A stretch of DNA of 40,364 nt, taken from positions 1 through 40,364 of the IMG/VR virus record IMGVR_UViG_3300038694_000002; one strand, given 5' to 3'. The position numbers and the translations under genes are program-made. Below the pieces are notes generated by a model that had not been told where the DNA came from, did not search any database, and was given only the letters and a program-made list of their open reading frames with translations. The stretch comes from a virus. Below are positions 1 to 6,657 of this stretch, one piece after another; the stretch's first letter is position 1; every line of letters begins with the position of its first letter.

Positions 1-1
1 T

Positions 2-316
2 GGTCTGTGGGGCGACTGCACCGGACTGCGGGGTGACTGCACCGGACTGCGGGGTGACTGCACCGGACTGCGGGGTGACTGCACCGGACTGCGGGGTGAC
101 TGCACCGGACTGCGGGGTGACTGCACCGGACTGCGGGGTGACTATAGTAGTCTGTGGGGCGACTGCACCGGACTGCGGGGCGACTGCACCGGACTGCGGG
201 GTGACTGCACCGGACTGCGGGGTGACTGCACCGGACTTAGTGGAAACATTGACGAGTGCGATTTGACTAATGCAGAACGCAAAGAGGGGATTGACCTAAT
301 GGAGATTGTGAAATGA
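2..316 (+). CDS. Heptapeptide-repeat protein, 3' part (paralogue B, cut by the window edge)
   Basis: This is the C-terminal 104 residues of a repeat protein whose start lies off the left edge. It reads as about 11 copies of a 7-residue unit, mostly L-R-G-D-C-T-G, each coded by a nearly identical 21-bp repeat. A non-repetitive tail follows (L-S-G-N-I-D-E-C, then T-N-A-E-R-K and a G-I-D-L stretch). That tail is shared with the gene at 313-1188 and the gene at 39433-39960. The stop codon overlaps the next start (ATGA), which indicates translational coupling. The 5' part is almost certainly the gene that runs off the right edge (39957-40364), although joining the two edges directly puts the frame out by 5 nt. 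Function is unknown. I recall similar Leu/Gly heptad arrays with this tail in phage hypothetical proteins, usually with Val where this one has Cys. Confidence 0.8.
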   Translation, partial: GLWGDCTGLRGDCTGLRGDCTGLRGDCTGLRGDCTGLRGDCTGLRGDYSSLWGDCTGLRGDCTGLRGDCTGLRGDCTGLSGNIDECDLTNAERKEGIDLMEIVK

Positions 317-1188
317 AGCGGAACCTGATTTGTACTGGCAAGGCGTTATTCCATTACGAGGATTCGAATCGCGTGGAAGGACCCAATGATAAAATGCGCG
401 GCGATTGCACCGAACTGCAGGGAGATTGCACCGGACTGCGCGGCGACTGTACCGGACTGCGGGGTGACTGTACAAAACTGCGCGGTGACTGTAGCGATCT
501 GCGGGGTGACTGTACCGGACTGCGGGGTGACTGTAGCTATCTGCGGGGTGACTGCACCGATCTGGGGGGTGACTGTAGCAATCTGTGGGGTGACTGTAGC
601 GATCTGCGGGTAGATTGCACCGAACTGCGGGGTGACTGTAGTGGTCTGTGGGGTTACTGCACCGGACTGCAGGGTGACTGCACCGAACTGCAGGGTGACT
701 GTAGTGGTCTGTGTGGCGACTGCACCGGACTGCGGGGTGACTGCACCGGACTGCGGGGTGACTGTAGCTATCTGCTGGGTGTCTGTACCGGACTGCGGGG
801 TGACTGTAGCTATCTGCAGGGAGATTGCACCGGACTGCGGGGTGACTGCACCGATCTGGGGGGTGACTGTACTGGACTGCGGGGTGACTGTAGCTATCTG
901 TGGGGTGACTGCATGGGACTGCGCGGTGACTGTAGCAACCTGTTGGGTTACTGCACCGGACTGCGGGGTGACTGCACCGGACTGCGGGGTGACTGTAGCT
1001 ATCTGCGCGGTGACTGCACCGATCTGCGGGGTGACTGTAGTGGTCTGTGGGGCGACTGCATCGGACTGCGGGGTTACTGCACCGGACTGCGGGGTGACTG
1101 CACCGGACTTAGTGGAAACATTGACGAGTGCGGTTTGACTGATGCAGAACGCAAAGGCGGAATTGATATAAGGGGGCTTGTGAGATGA
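313..1188 (+). CDS. Cysteine-rich heptapeptide-repeat protein (paralogue C)
   Basis: 291 aa in three parts: a unique N-terminal segment (residues 1-27, starting M-K-R-N-L-I-C), 34 consecutive heptads (residues 28-265) and a 26-residue tail. The heptad consensus is L-x-G-D-C-[ST]-x. Position 2 varies (R, Q, W, L, G, C) and positions 6-7 switch among TG, SY, SD, TD, SN and TE, while Leu, Gly and Cys are nearly fixed. Regular Leu and Cys every seventh residue suggests a solenoid with stacked Leu and Cys ladders; that is inference. The N-terminus is identical to that of paralogue B over the first 32 residues. The start overlaps the upstream stop (ATGA), and the downstream gene starts by the same overlap. 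Other frames stay open only because 21 is a multiple of 3. Biochemical role unknown. Confidence 0.85.
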   Translation: MKRNLICTGKALFHYEDSNRVEGPNDKMRGDCTELQGDCTGLRGDCTGLRGDCTKLRGDCSDLRGDCTGLRGDCSYLRGDCTDLGGDCSNLWGDCSDLRVDCTELRGDCSGLWGYCTGLQGDCTELQGDCSGLCGDCTGLRGDCTGLRGDCSYLLGVCTGLRGDCSYLQGDCTGLRGDCTDLGGDCTGLRGDCSYLWGDCMGLRGDCSNLLGYCTGLRGDCTGLRGDCSYLRGDCTDLRGDCSGLWGDCIGLRGYCTGLRGDCTGLSGNIDECGLTDAERKGGIDIRGLVR

Positions 1189-1499
1189 AAAAGATTATTC
1201 CATTGATCGTGATTATCACGACCACCGTTCACCCAGTCGAAGCCGAGGATTGGGAAACACGTATCGGAATACAAGCCGGTGCGTGTGAGGCCGCCGGGAA
1301 CATTCAAATGTGCGAAACGGGCTCACCAAAATGGCACGCTTATGCAACGACGAGTTATCGACTGATCGGTTCCTGGTACGCCACGGCTACCGCTGAGCAT
1401 TACAGCCAATCCGATGGAAAGGCCGATTTAAGTGGTGACACGGCGAATCAGACCGGTGTGTTCAATTATTACGGCGTGGGCGTCGAGTGGAGGTGGTGA
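1185..1499 (+). CDS. Small exported protein, possible outer-membrane beta-barrel fragment
   Basis: 104 aa. The N-terminus M-K-K followed by a hydrophobic stretch (I-I-P-L-I-V-I-I) and V-E-A-E reads as a Sec signal peptide cleaved near residue 20. The mature part alternates aromatic and small residues in strand-like runs (about residues 50-70 and 90-104) and ends Y-G-V-G-V-E-W-R-W. A terminal aromatic after alternating hydrophobics is the usual C-terminal signature of outer-membrane beta-barrels assembled by BAM. Two Cys (about residues 33 and 43) could form a disulfide in the periplasm. The protein is too short for a standard 8-strand barrel, so it may oligomerise or be a periplasmic or surface protein. 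It is coupled by ATGA to the heptad-repeat gene upstream. I do not recognise a named family. A role at the host envelope, such as superinfection exclusion, is inference. Confidence 0.7.
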   Translation: MKKIIPLIVIITTTVHPVEAEDWETRIGIQAGACEAAGNIQMCETGSPKWHAYATTSYRLIGSWYATATAEHYSQSDGKADLSGDTANQTGVFNYYGVGVEWRW

Positions 1500-1500
1500 C

Positions 1501-1656
1501 ATGAGATTCTTGCTTCTTATAGCCGTGACGATTTGCTACGTCACTTTTGGGATATTCGCAATGCAGTCCGACGTCATTACTCACCCGGCATCCTGGGCGC
1601 TGTACGGTGGAGTCTACGCGGCCATCTTCATTTACCTTCTAACTAGAGATGATTGA
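1501..1656 (+). CDS. Small two-helix membrane protein
   Basis: 51 aa. Two hydrophobic segments are visible: residues about 2-21 (F-L-L-L-I-A-V-T-I-C) and about 30-47 (A-L-Y-G-G-V-Y-A-A-I-F-I-Y-L-L), followed by a short charged end T-R-D-D. The start is set by GGAGGTGG at 1489-1496, a near-perfect Shine-Dalgarno. That sequence lies inside the end of the upstream gene, whose stop (1497-1499) is one base before this ATG. A reading frame extending further upstream has no comparable ribosome site. The gene lies between the exported-protein gene and the small regulators, so it is probably cotranscribed with both. Function unknown; an early inner-membrane protein is the simplest reading. Confidence 0.65.
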   Translation: MRFLLLIAVTICYVTFGIFAMQSDVITHPASWALYGGVYAAIFIYLLTRDD

Positions 1657-1690
1657 AACTTCATTATCGTAAAACGTGGAGAGGGTGATG

Positions 1691-1780
1691 ATGATTAACT
1701 GGAACAACGAGCGACCAACCTGGCCACCTGACCCCTATGACGAACCAAGCGAGGACAGACGTGAAGACGTGCAATCTTAA
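1691..1780 (+). CDS. Tiny hypothetical protein (29 aa)
   Basis: Short reading frame starting M-I-N-W-N-N-E-R-P-T-W-P-P-D. It is rich in Pro, Asp and Glu and is probably unstructured. The ribosome site GGAGAGGG (1678-1685) is 5-6 nt upstream of the second of two adjacent ATGs (1688 and 1691), so 1691 is preferred. Its end overlaps the start of the next gene in another frame (1737), as in tightly packed phage operons. Support rests on the ribosome site and the position only. Confidence 0.4.
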   Translation: MINWNNERPTWPPDPYDEPSEDRREDVQS

Positions 1781-1937
1781 CTTTAAACTCCCCGTTACGC
1801 TAAGAGATGACTTTCAGCGTAAATGCGGGAACATCGCGACATCCATCGTTCTGCGAATGCTCATGAGAGACTTCGCCGATGGAAAAATCATCTACAAAAC
1901 TGAACTGAAACTGGATAATGAAGAACATGTCAATTGA
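1737..1937 (+). CDS. Ribbon-helix-helix DNA-binding protein
   Basis: 66 aa. A predicted beta strand (C-N-L-N-F-K-L-P, residues about 12-19) is followed by a first helix (T-L-R-D-D-F-Q-R-K-C) and a second helix (I-A-T-S-I-V-L-R-M-L-M-R-D-F). This is the Arc/MetJ/CopG-like layout, in which a dimer inserts the two-stranded ribbon into the DNA major groove. It most likely represses or tunes phage transcription; its operator is not known. No strong Shine-Dalgarno precedes the ATG, so translation is probably coupled to the overlapping tiny gene upstream. The end overlaps the next gene by about 20 nt. The fold is inferred from the pattern and length. Confidence 0.65.
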   Translation: MTNQARTDVKTCNLNFKLPVTLRDDFQRKCGNIATSIVLRMLMRDFADGKIIYKTELKLDNEEHVN

Positions 1938-2289
1938 AACTGAAATCAAAGAACTCACCGCTGCAATCAAAACCCTCGGGGATATTATTTCGAACATGGG
2001 TGCCGCGGCGAAAGACCTCACTGTATCCGCAGTGACAGACGAACCGCCGCGATCTGTGTCGATGCACTCCCACCCCCTGGAGATGACGTTCGAGGCTGCC
2101 GAGCAGAAACCACAACTCACCGCTGAGGAAGTCAACGCTCGCCTGAAACAGGTCGCCATCAAGATGCAAACCGCCGTCGCCATCAATCAGCTGATGACCC
2201 GTCAGTTCGGTGCATCCTCGGTGAAGGACATCGATCCTTCTCGTTACCTAGAGCTGGTTGAGAAGGCCGAGGGCCTGGTGGCTGCATGA
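1918..2289 (+). CDS. Hypothetical replication-operon protein
   Basis: 123 aa. The N-terminal third is an amphipathic helix (E-T-E-I-K-E-L-T-A-A-I-K-T-L) that could be a coiled coil. A Pro/Ser/Met-rich linker follows (about residues 42-65). The helical C-terminal part contains T-R-Q-F-G-A-S-S-V-K-D-I-D-P, resembling the ends of small phage proteins encoded beside recombination or nuclease genes. The start is 1918 or, nine bases on, 1927. The stop overlaps the next start (ATGATGA), coupling it to the DUF2800-type nuclease. A partner role for that nuclease or for the ssDNA-binding protein further downstream is inference from position only. Confidence 0.6.
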   Translation: MKNMSIETEIKELTAAIKTLGDIISNMGAAAKDLTVSAVTDEPPRSVSMHSHPLEMTFEAAEQKPQLTAEEVNARLKQVAIKMQTAVAINQLMTRQFGASSVKDIDPSRYLELVEKAEGLVAA

Positions 2290-3545
2290 TGACTTACGCA
2301 ATCATGCACGCTAAATACTCGCCTTCTAACCTCGAAGCACTGGCCCTGTGTCCTGGACGTGCGAACATTGGGGAAAACTACCCTGATCAGAGAAGCCTAG
2401 CGTCGATTGAAGGAACTCATCGGCACACGTTGCGGGAACTGTGCATCAAAGAGCGTCGAAGCGCCGCCGAATGGCTGGACATGGAGATCGAAGATCATGA
2501 CGGCAAGTTCAAGGTGAACTGGGAAATGATCACCGATGTGAATAACAGCCTGAAGCACATCTGGTCGATCCTTAACCATTATCCGGACGCGTACGTCGGT
2601 GCGGAGGTTAGAGTTACCACCGAGATCCCTGATTGTTGGGGAACAGCCGATCTGATCATTCACACTGATGATTTTGTGATGATTGATGATGCCAAGTTTG
2701 GATCGTTTCCGGTGTACCCGAAGGACAATTGGCAGGGGATAGCGTATTTCTTAGGGTATGTGAATTCCCAGGACGTTAATGTCCGCGAAGACCTCCCTGT
2801 CAGGATATCGATCAGCCAACCAAAACATCAAGTCGAACCAAAGGTGTGGGAAACAACGGCAGGGGAACTGCTGGGAAGGAAGCCTGAAATTGCGTCAATA
2901 ATCGAGGCTGCGTCAACCCCAAATGCACCACGCATCCCAGGTAACAAGCAGTGTCAATTCTGCAAGGGTAAGAATGACTGCCCTGAGCGAAACCAATGGA
3001 GGTCAAAAGCCGTGACAGAAGCATTCAACGAGATTGATATCGAGCCCAAAGGGGAAATGGTCACCGGGTTCGATCTGCCCCCCGTGGCCGAGATGAGCAA
3101 CGCCAGCCTGGGCAAGTATCTGGATTTGGAATCCATCGTCATCGGGTGGTTCAAGGACATCAAAGCTGAGGGCATCAGACGAGCTGAGGCTGGGCAGAAG
3201 TTCCCCGACCATAAGTTGGTAAGGGTCTCGGCGAAGCGACGCTACATCGAGGACCTGGACGTCATACAGAAAGCCCTCAAGGGCATGGGTCTCAAGAAAG
3301 CCGAGTACATCGAAGAGAAGCTGATGTCCTTCACCAAGGTCCTGGCCAATCCCAAGCTCACTGATCGCCAGCGTGCGCGAGTTGAGAAGGAACTGCTGAT
3401 AAAGCCGCAGGGGTCTTTGCGACTGGTTCCAGAATCCGACGAGCGTCAGGCCGTCGTGACCTCGGCGGAAGATGGCTTCTCTGGTGTTCATATCGAACAA
3501 CCGGCGAAAGAGGAATCTCCAAAACTTTCATTTGACTTTATGTGA
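2286..3545 (+). CDS. DUF2800-type PD-(D/E)XK exonuclease (Cas4/RecB-like)
   Basis: 419 aa. The nuclease core shows E107, G-T-A-D (D122), the I-D-D-A-K-F-G motif with D135 and K137 as the metal-binding D-x-K pair, and W-Q-G-I-A-Y (Q150) as the motif that follows in RecB-family nucleases. One Cys near the N-terminus (C22) and three later (C223, C226, C232, in C-Q-F-C and N-D-C-P) match the split four-Cys iron-sulfur clamp of Cas4/AddB-like enzymes. The protein should degrade or process DNA ends during replication or recombination. It sits directly before an ssDNA-binding protein and a polymerase, which matches DUF2800 genes I know in other phages. The region after about residue 250 is a helical, charged extension of unknown role. 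The first ATG at 2286 overlaps the upstream stop. Confidence 0.85.
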   Translation: MMTYAIMHAKYSPSNLEALALCPGRANIGENYPDQRSLASIEGTHRHTLRELCIKERRSAAEWLDMEIEDHDGKFKVNWEMITDVNNSLKHIWSILNHYPDAYVGAEVRVTTEIPDCWGTADLIIHTDDFVMIDDAKFGSFPVYPKDNWQGIAYFLGYVNSQDVNVREDLPVRISISQPKHQVEPKVWETTAGELLGRKPEIASIIEAASTPNAPRIPGNKQCQFCKGKNDCPERNQWRSKAVTEAFNEIDIEPKGEMVTGFDLPPVAEMSNASLGKYLDLESIVIGWFKDIKAEGIRRAEAGQKFPDHKLVRVSAKRRYIEDLDVIQKALKGMGLKKAEYIEEKLMSFTKVLANPKLTDRQRARVEKELLIKPQGSLRLVPESDERQAVVTSAEDGFSGVHIEQPAKEESPKLSFDFM

Positions 3546-3552
3546 GGCTGAA

Positions 3553-4308
3553 ATGGCACATACCAGAGTAAACAGTGAGACCATAACCGTCGGACCGGTA
3601 ATCCTGGTCTACCCACAACTGTTCGAGCCGAAGCGGTTCAAGAATAGAGAATCAAGCCCCTTGCGCTACAATTCGAAGATGTTGATCCCTGCGAGCCAGA
3701 TTAAGGTGCTATGGGAACAGATTCAGGATGTCGCTAAGCGCGGCTTCAATGGAAATGAAACCCAGCAGCGCAATTTCGATTGGTGCATGCAGCAGGTTGG
3801 ACAACCCGACCGCCAAACCGGCCTCCCCATCATGCCGGAATTGAAAGACGAATACGGTGACTGGTGGGTCATCAATCCGAAGTCAACTCCGGAATACCCG
3901 CATGAAATTGTCATGCCGAACCCAATGGGAGACCGCCCTAAGTATGTGACCGTCACGCCAGGTTCGCCGGAAATGGCATGGGTGCGCACTGGCGCGAAAG
4001 CCTACGCCATGATCAACTTCTTCAGTTTTGAGACAGGCAGTAACCTCGGCATAGCGGCTGGGTTGAGTGCTGTGCTTGTGTGGGGCGATTCGGTAGACAT
4101 CAGCGTGGGGAGTTCAGCCAATGTGCAAGACGGGTTCGCAAGCGTCAGCGTTACGCCGGTCACTGGACAAGCCGGTGGCTTTCCTGGGGCTCCTGGTAAC
4201 AATCCTGGGCTTCCTCCCGGTGGCAACGATACTCCTGATCAGCAGTCTTCTGTTCAAGGAATGAGTCAGCAACCTCCTGGTGGCGCACCCCCCTTCGACT
4301 TCAGCTAA
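3553..4308 (+). CDS. DUF2815-type single-stranded DNA-binding protein
   Basis: 251 aa from the ATG at 3553, chosen because TGAGG lies about 9 nt upstream and because a longer frame would overlap the nuclease gene deeply. The first two thirds are beta-rich with many aromatics and basic residues, as in the OB-fold DUF2815 phage SSBs. The last third is low-complexity Gly/Pro/Gln. It ends P-P-F-D-F-S, which recalls the acidic-hydrophobic C-terminal tip by which SSBs recruit partners, although acidic residues are few here. It should coat ssDNA at the phage fork and recruit the polymerase and nucleases encoded on either side. Placement between the DUF2800 nuclease and the polymerase is typical. Confidence 0.75.
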   Translation: MAHTRVNSETITVGPVILVYPQLFEPKRFKNRESSPLRYNSKMLIPASQIKVLWEQIQDVAKRGFNGNETQQRNFDWCMQQVGQPDRQTGLPIMPELKDEYGDWWVINPKSTPEYPHEIVMPNPMGDRPKYVTVTPGSPEMAWVRTGAKAYAMINFFSFETGSNLGIAAGLSAVLVWGDSVDISVGSSANVQDGFASVSVTPVTGQAGGFPGAPGNNPGLPPGGNDTPDQQSSVQGMSQQPPGGAPPFDFS

Positions 4309-4391
4309 ATAATCCGCTTGGTTGGCGGTACGCGAGTGTGTGGCCCCGAGCACTCAATAGCAACGGACATCGGGGCAACTGAGGATGCCAA

Positions 4392-6167
4392 ATGAAAAAG
4401 CAAAGCTGGACCTTCGACATTGAGTGCTACCAGAATTATTTCCTGGCACTATTCAGGAATACTGAGACGGGTGACATTTGCTGGTGGCAAATATTCAACG
4501 ATGCGATCACGACGTACAACGCCTCGGCGTTCAATCCTAACAACCTGTTCATATCGTTCAATGGTAATCGCTACGATCTCCCAATGCTCACCTTGGCTTG
4601 GAAGAACCCAACACCGACCAACGCCCAGTTGAAACAGCTTTCCGACGCATTGATCGTTAAAGGGATCATGCCGTGGCAGTTTGAAAAGCAATATGATCTC
4701 AATCTATTACCATGGGATCACATCGATCTGATCGAAGTGGCACCGCTGAAGGCTTCGCTGAAGATCTACGGGGGAAGGCTCGGATCGAAGAAGTTGCAAG
4801 ACTTGCCGATACCACCGGGCGCGGTTATTACTGAGGATCAGGTTCCGCGTCTTCGCCGATACTGTGAAAACGACAATGTTGTAACGGCTGACCTGTACAA
4901 TAATCTGAAGCCCCAGCTCGATCTTAGAGAGAAACTGAGCGGAGAGTACCAAATTGATCTCAGATCAAAGTCAGATGCGCAAATCGCCGAGGCGGTGATA
5001 GCCCACGAGTATAAACGGATAACCCAAAAGCCGCTGCTAAAGCCGAATCTTTCCAAGTTCATCGGCAAAGCATTCAAATATAAGCCGCCGAAGTTCATCG
5101 AGTTTCAAACAGATCTGTTCAATGATCTACTTGTAGAGATCTGCGCAGCCGACTTCCTGATTAAAGAAGACGGTGGGGTACAGATGCCTGACTGCTTGAA
5201 GAATCGTACTATCAAATATGAAGGACGAACCTACAAAATGGGCGTCGGTGGTATCCATTCGATGGACCCACCCGGCGAGTTCCGACAGACGCCGACTATG
5301 AATCTGATAGATATCGATGTCGCCAGTTACTACCCTTCGATTATTCTCAATGCCGGATTCTATCCGTCTCATATTGGTCCTGTGTTTTTGGATATTTATC
5401 GAAGTCTGGTTAATCGTCGCATTGACGCCAAGCATTCGAGCGACGAGGTCACAGCTGACAGTCTCAAGATCACAATCAATGGGACATTTGGGAAGCTGGG
5501 TTCCAAATGGTCAAAGGTTTATTCCCCGGATCTAATGTTCCATGTGACGGTCACCGGGCAGTTGTGCCTGCTAATGCTGATTGAAAAATTCGGTGAATAT
5601 ACCATCAGTGCCAATACCGATGGTCTAACGTTGCACTACCCTGCCGTCGTTGATAATTTCGTTATGGAGGACGTCGCCGAGTGGGAAAACCATACCGGTT
5701 TCGCAATGGAACGCACTGACTATCTTCGCCTGAACCGCCGGGACATTTCAAATTATCTCGCGGTGAAGCACGACGGATCGCTGAAGGGGAAAGGCATGTT
5801 TGCTAAGGACAATCTGGCCAAGAACCCGGTAAACCAGGTCTGTATCGATGCGGTGAAAGCGTTCATTCAGAAAGGCATTTCTGTTGAACAAACAATCCTC
5901 AGCTGTTCGGATATCAAGCGGTTCATCACCCTGCGCACAGTCAAAGGCGGTGCCGAAAAGGACGGATTGAAGCTGGGCAAATCCGTCCGGTGGTATTACT
6001 CGAAGTTCAGCTTCACGCCGATCTATTACAGCTCGAATGGAAACACGGTTCCGAGATCCGAGGGAGCCGTTCCTCTGATGGACTTTTCTGATCACATGCC
6101 GACTGACTTGGATTACAAGTGGTACATCTATGAAGCTGAAAACATTCTCGACTCGATAGGAGCATAA
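4392..6167 (+). CDS. Family B DNA polymerase with 3'-5' exonuclease
   Basis: 591 aa. Exonuclease motifs: F-D-I-E (D9, E11), F-N-G-N-R-Y-D (N57, D62) and Y-C-E-N-D (Y157, D161). Polymerase motifs: motif A I-D-V-A-S-Y-Y-P-S-I (residues 307-317), motif B K-I-T-I-N-G-T-F-G-K-L-G-S (359-371) and motif C S-A-N-T-D-G (406-411), where Asn replaces the first Asp of the usual DTD. G-G-I-H-S (286-290) corresponds to the exo-pol linker motif. The protein is shorter than cellular family B enzymes, and the spacing between motifs A and B is small, as in compact phage polymerases. Ribosome site GAGG is 7-8 nt before the ATG. It replicates the phage genome with the SSB, primase-helicase and SF2 helicase in this window. 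No terminal protein was recognised, so protein priming is not supported. Confidence 0.88.
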   Translation: MKKQSWTFDIECYQNYFLALFRNTETGDICWWQIFNDAITTYNASAFNPNNLFISFNGNRYDLPMLTLAWKNPTPTNAQLKQLSDALIVKGIMPWQFEKQYDLNLLPWDHIDLIEVAPLKASLKIYGGRLGSKKLQDLPIPPGAVITEDQVPRLRRYCENDNVVTADLYNNLKPQLDLREKLSGEYQIDLRSKSDAQIAEAVIAHEYKRITQKPLLKPNLSKFIGKAFKYKPPKFIEFQTDLFNDLLVEICAADFLIKEDGGVQMPDCLKNRTIKYEGRTYKMGVGGIHSMDPPGEFRQTPTMNLIDIDVASYYPSIILNAGFYPSHIGPVFLDIYRSLVNRRIDAKHSSDEVTADSLKITINGTFGKLGSKWSKVYSPDLMFHVTVTGQLCLLMLIEKFGEYTISANTDGLTLHYPAVVDNFVMEDVAEWENHTGFAMERTDYLRLNRRDISNYLAVKHDGSLKGKGMFAKDNLAKNPVNQVCIDAVKAFIQKGISVEQTILSCSDIKRFITLRTVKGGAEKDGLKLGKSVRWYYSKFSFTPIYYSSNGNTVPRSEGAVPLMDFSDHMPTDLDYKWYIYEAENILDSIGA

Positions 6168-6493
6168 TGATGGAAGATCTTGTAGCCCTAGCCATACCAA
6201 AAAAGAAACTACTGGAAAAGGACATTGAAAAAGCGGTAGTCGCTTATGCCAGGAGAAAAGGGATCCTTGTGTACAAATTCACCAGTCCATCTCAACGAGC
6301 CGTCCCTGACAGGATGTTTCTATTGAAGCACGGCGGCATGTTCTTCATTGAGTTCAAACGCTCGGGCGGCACGCCAACCGCCGCTCAGTTGCGGGAGCAT
6401 GCGAAGCTGCATGGCCAAGGGTGCACGGTGGTTGTGTGCGATGACATCGACCATGGAAAAAATATAATAGACATCATGAGCGAGACGTTCTAA
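6167..6493 (+). CDS. VRR-NUC domain nuclease
   Basis: 108 aa, a single VRR-NUC domain of the PD-(D/E)XK fold. Visible catalytic set: E21 in the first helix (L-E-K-D-I-E-K-A), P-D48 in V-P-D-R-M-F-L, E62-F-K64 in F-F-I-E-F-K-R, and Q74 in T-A-A-Q-L. Stand-alone VRR-NUC proteins are structure-specific nucleases encoded by many phages, often beside the polymerase and an SF2 helicase as here; Holliday-junction or flap processing is likely. The start shares one base with the polymerase stop (TAATG). A second ATG follows immediately at 6170. Confidence 0.85.
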   Translation: MMEDLVALAIPKKKLLEKDIEKAVVAYARRKGILVYKFTSPSQRAVPDRMFLLKHGGMFFIEFKRSGGTPTAAQLREHAKLHGQGCTVVVCDDIDHGKNIIDIMSETF

Positions 6494-6657
6494 TGATCAT
6501 CGACGGCAGGAAATACATCATAACCGAACCTGACCGTGCGCGGCCGACGATAAAAGTTGTTCGTTCCGACGGCAATCTGCAAACCCTTCGTCGGGGGAGG
6601 AAATATGCGGAGGTATTGAAAGAATCTAGAAGGAAGATCGATGCTTTATCCTCATAA
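6493..6657 (+). CDS. Small basic hypothetical protein
   Basis: 54 aa, beginning M-I-I-D-G-R-K-Y-I-I-T-E and ending in a Lys/Arg-rich helix. The start shares one base with the VRR-NUC stop (TAATG), and the end overlaps the helicase start by 17 nt, which is the same packing as its neighbours. The strongly basic composition suggests nucleic-acid contact. I do not recognise a family. It may assist the flanking nuclease or helicase; that is inference from position. Confidence 0.6.
   Translation: MIIDGRKYIITEPDRARPTIKVVRSDGNLQTLRRGRKYAEVLKESRRKIDALSS

Noticed and set aside
632-1138. Open frames with V-T-A-P-D-C-G-like repeats inside the heptad genes (also 33-266 and 39452-39910)
   Set aside because: The 21-bp period keeps all three frames open. 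Only the frame with conserved N- and C-terminal caps and ATGA overlaps is consistent across paralogues.
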